From JALZAA01 sp046724655 (GTDB lineage Bacteria > Actinomycetota > Acidimicrobiia > IMCC26256 > JACDBD01), in contig JBKOWY010000099.1 of assembly GCA_046724655.1 (NCBI GenBank), positions 1-56,439 on the forward strand: 56,439 nucleotides of DNA. The letters run 5' to 3'. Below, one piece after another: positions 55,734 through 56,439 of this stretch (positions within the stretch are counted from its first letter, which is position 1; the number at the start of each line of letters is the position of its first letter). Below the pieces are notes generated by a model. It was not told the origin of the DNA. It was given only the letters and a program-made list of their open reading frames with translations, and did no database searches. A program made the position numbers and the translations under genes.

Positions 55734-56276
55734 GTGAGCGCGACACCGAAGCGACGCTCGCTCGTCGGACCGGTGCTCGTGAGCCTGGGGTTCGTCCTGT
55801 TCGTCGGCCCCGGTCCGCTCACCGTGCTCGTGCCGTGGCTCCTCTCGGGCTGGAAGCTGCACGAGCCGTTGCTGGGATGGACTTGGCTGCGCGCGCTCGG
55901 CGTCGCCCTCATCGTCTTCGGCACCCCGGTGCTCGCCGAGTCGATCGCACGCTTCGTGTGGCGAGGCCGCGGGACGCTGACGCCTGCGGTGCCGACGCAG
56001 CATCTTGTGATCAGCGGCCTCTACCGATTCGCTCGGAACCCGATGTACCTCGGCGTCGTCGCGATCATCGTCGGCGAGGCGTTGCTATTCGGCACCGGCC
56101 ACGTGCTGATCTACGCGGCCGTCGTCGCGCTGGGCTTCCATCTCTTTGTCGTGCTGTATGAGGAGCCGACACTGCGCCGGACCTACGGGTCCGAATACGA
56201 CGAGTACTGCACCCGAGTGCGGCGCTGGATCCCACGGGTCGTACCTGTTCAACCATCGACCGGCAGTGAGGACTAA
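55734..56276 (+). CDS. isoprenylcysteine carboxyl methyltransferase (ICMT/PEMT)-family membrane protein
   Basis: 180 aa, GTG start 8 bp after tetR. Several membrane segments: LVGPVLVSLGFVLFVGPGPL, LRALGVALIVFGTPVLAES, LGVVAIIVGEALLFG, VLIYAAVVALGFHLFVVLY. The family signature GLYRFARNPMYLG and EEPTLRRTYGSEYDEYCTRV, then RRWIPR, binds SAM. It methylates a lipophilic substrate at the membrane; bacterial substrates are mostly unknown. Confidence 0.88.
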   Translation: MSATPKRRSLVGPVLVSLGFVLFVGPGPLTVLVPWLLSGWKLHEPLLGWTWLRALGVALIVFGTPVLAESIARFVWRGRGTLTPAVPTQHLVISGLYRFARNPMYLGVVAIIVGEALLFGTGHVLIYAAVVALGFHLFVVLYEEPTLRRTYGSEYDEYCTRVRRWIPRVVPVQPSTGSED

Positions 56277-56363
56277 TGCGCTCGCGCACCGGATCGCCCT
56301 TGGTCTCAGGGGATCAACGCAACAGCACCCTCGATCGGGTTCGATCGGATCGGGAGGTGCGGC

Positions 56364-56439
56364 ATGGATCGGTTGTCGGAACGTGAGAAGGAACGGATCG
56401 CAGAGCTGTGGGCGGCGCAGGCTCCGGCGTGGGTGATCC
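56364..56439 (+). CDS. unknown protein, 3' end cut by window edge
   Basis: Starts at ATG 56364 after GGGAGGT. The 25 visible codons (MDRLSEREKERIAELW, then AAQAPAWVI) give a charged helix. Too little is visible to assign a family. Confidence 0.5.
   Translation, partial: MDRLSEREKERIAELWAAQAPAWVI

Noticed and set aside
1..56439. mobile elements, CRISPR array, prophage
   Set aside because: No transposase or integrase motifs, no regularly spaced repeats, no terminal inverted repeats with target duplications. The inverted repeats seen are single intergenic stems with unrelated sequences.

Overview
The window is about 56 kb of very GC-rich DNA (roughly two-thirds G+C by eye), densely packed with genes. 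Many start codons are GTG, many junctions are 4-nt ATGA/GTGA overlaps, and many divergent genes are separated by only a few tens of bases. The gene families are typical of Actinomycetota: F420-type LLM oxidoreductases and a PPOX-type flavin protein, SlpD/E-like tripeptidyl aminopeptidase, EchA/FadE/FadD/CaiB paralogues, amidohydrolase_2 paralogues, TetR regulators and a GYD protein. I infer an environmental actinobacterium, possibly Acidimicrobiia, but nothing here fixes the lineage. I saw no rRNA, tRNA, insertion sequence, integrase, phage gene or CRISPR array. This looks like chromosomal catabolic DNA.

Layout. 1-2000: a DUF899 thioredoxin-like gene cut by the window edge, a small hypothetical gene, then about 900 bp of decayed DNA holding remnants of a SnoaL-like gene and a YVTN beta-propeller gene. 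2009-5295: SDR, acyl-CoA ligase and cyclase genes. 5348-7550: ECF sigma factor overlapping an O6-alkylguanine-DNA alkyltransferase, then a zinc alcohol dehydrogenase. 7569-14322: a CoA-ester cluster, with GYD protein, two tandem enoyl-CoA hydratase-like genes and a fused acyl-CoA ligase/acyl-CoA dehydrogenase on the minus strand, facing a MaoC-like double hot-dog protein and another EchA on the plus strand. 14389-18607: monooxygenase-like protein, secreted protein, amidohydrolase, EchA and a dienoyl-CoA-reductase-like SDR. 18635-23250: glutamine-synthetase-like gene, SDR, LLM oxidoreductase and secreted peptidase. 23321-28147: amidohydrolase, a pair of acyl-CoA dehydrogenase genes that looks like a heteromeric enzyme, and an acyl-CoA carboxylase carboxyltransferase subunit. 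28185-31807: OsmC protein, acyl-CoA ligase, a pseudogene fragment, PPOX protein and a coiled-coil protein.

31795-38918 is a run of nine minus-strand genes with gaps of at most 58 bp or with overlaps: degenerate TPP-enzyme-like protein, SDR, amidohydrolase, small membrane protein, HlyIII membrane protein, coiled-coil protein, methyltransferase, alcohol dehydrogenase, Tam-like methyltransferase. 38972-46131: NIPSNAP-like protein, CaiB CoA-transferase, TetR, low-molecular-weight phosphatase, Ppx/GppA, aldehyde dehydrogenase, class II aldolase. 46184-56439: SDRs, LLM, DUF2889, an atypical acyl-CoA-ligase-like protein, amidohydrolase, alpha/beta hydrolase, SDR, an AurF-like diiron protein, TetR, ICMT-like methyltransferase, and the first codons of an unknown gene.

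How the genes fit together: ligases activate acids to CoA esters, FadE, EchA, MaoC and SDR proteins process them, CaiB moves CoA, and amidohydrolases, the cyclase, LLM and alpha/beta hydrolases act on ring or side-chain intermediates. This suggests catabolism of bulky (alicyclic, aromatic or steroid-like) carboxylates; the substrate is unknown. The most notable signals are: (1) genes whose conserved N-termini can only be reached from AUC or AUU codons, some with good Shine-Dalgarno sequences; (2) related TGAC-N5/6-GTCAG palindromes in front of catabolic genes and a tetR gene; (3) a ligase-dehydrogenase fusion; (4) several enzyme-like proteins that lack their family's key catalytic residues; (5) at least nine genes with a TANNNT box 6-9 nt before the start codon, the arrangement of leaderless transcripts.
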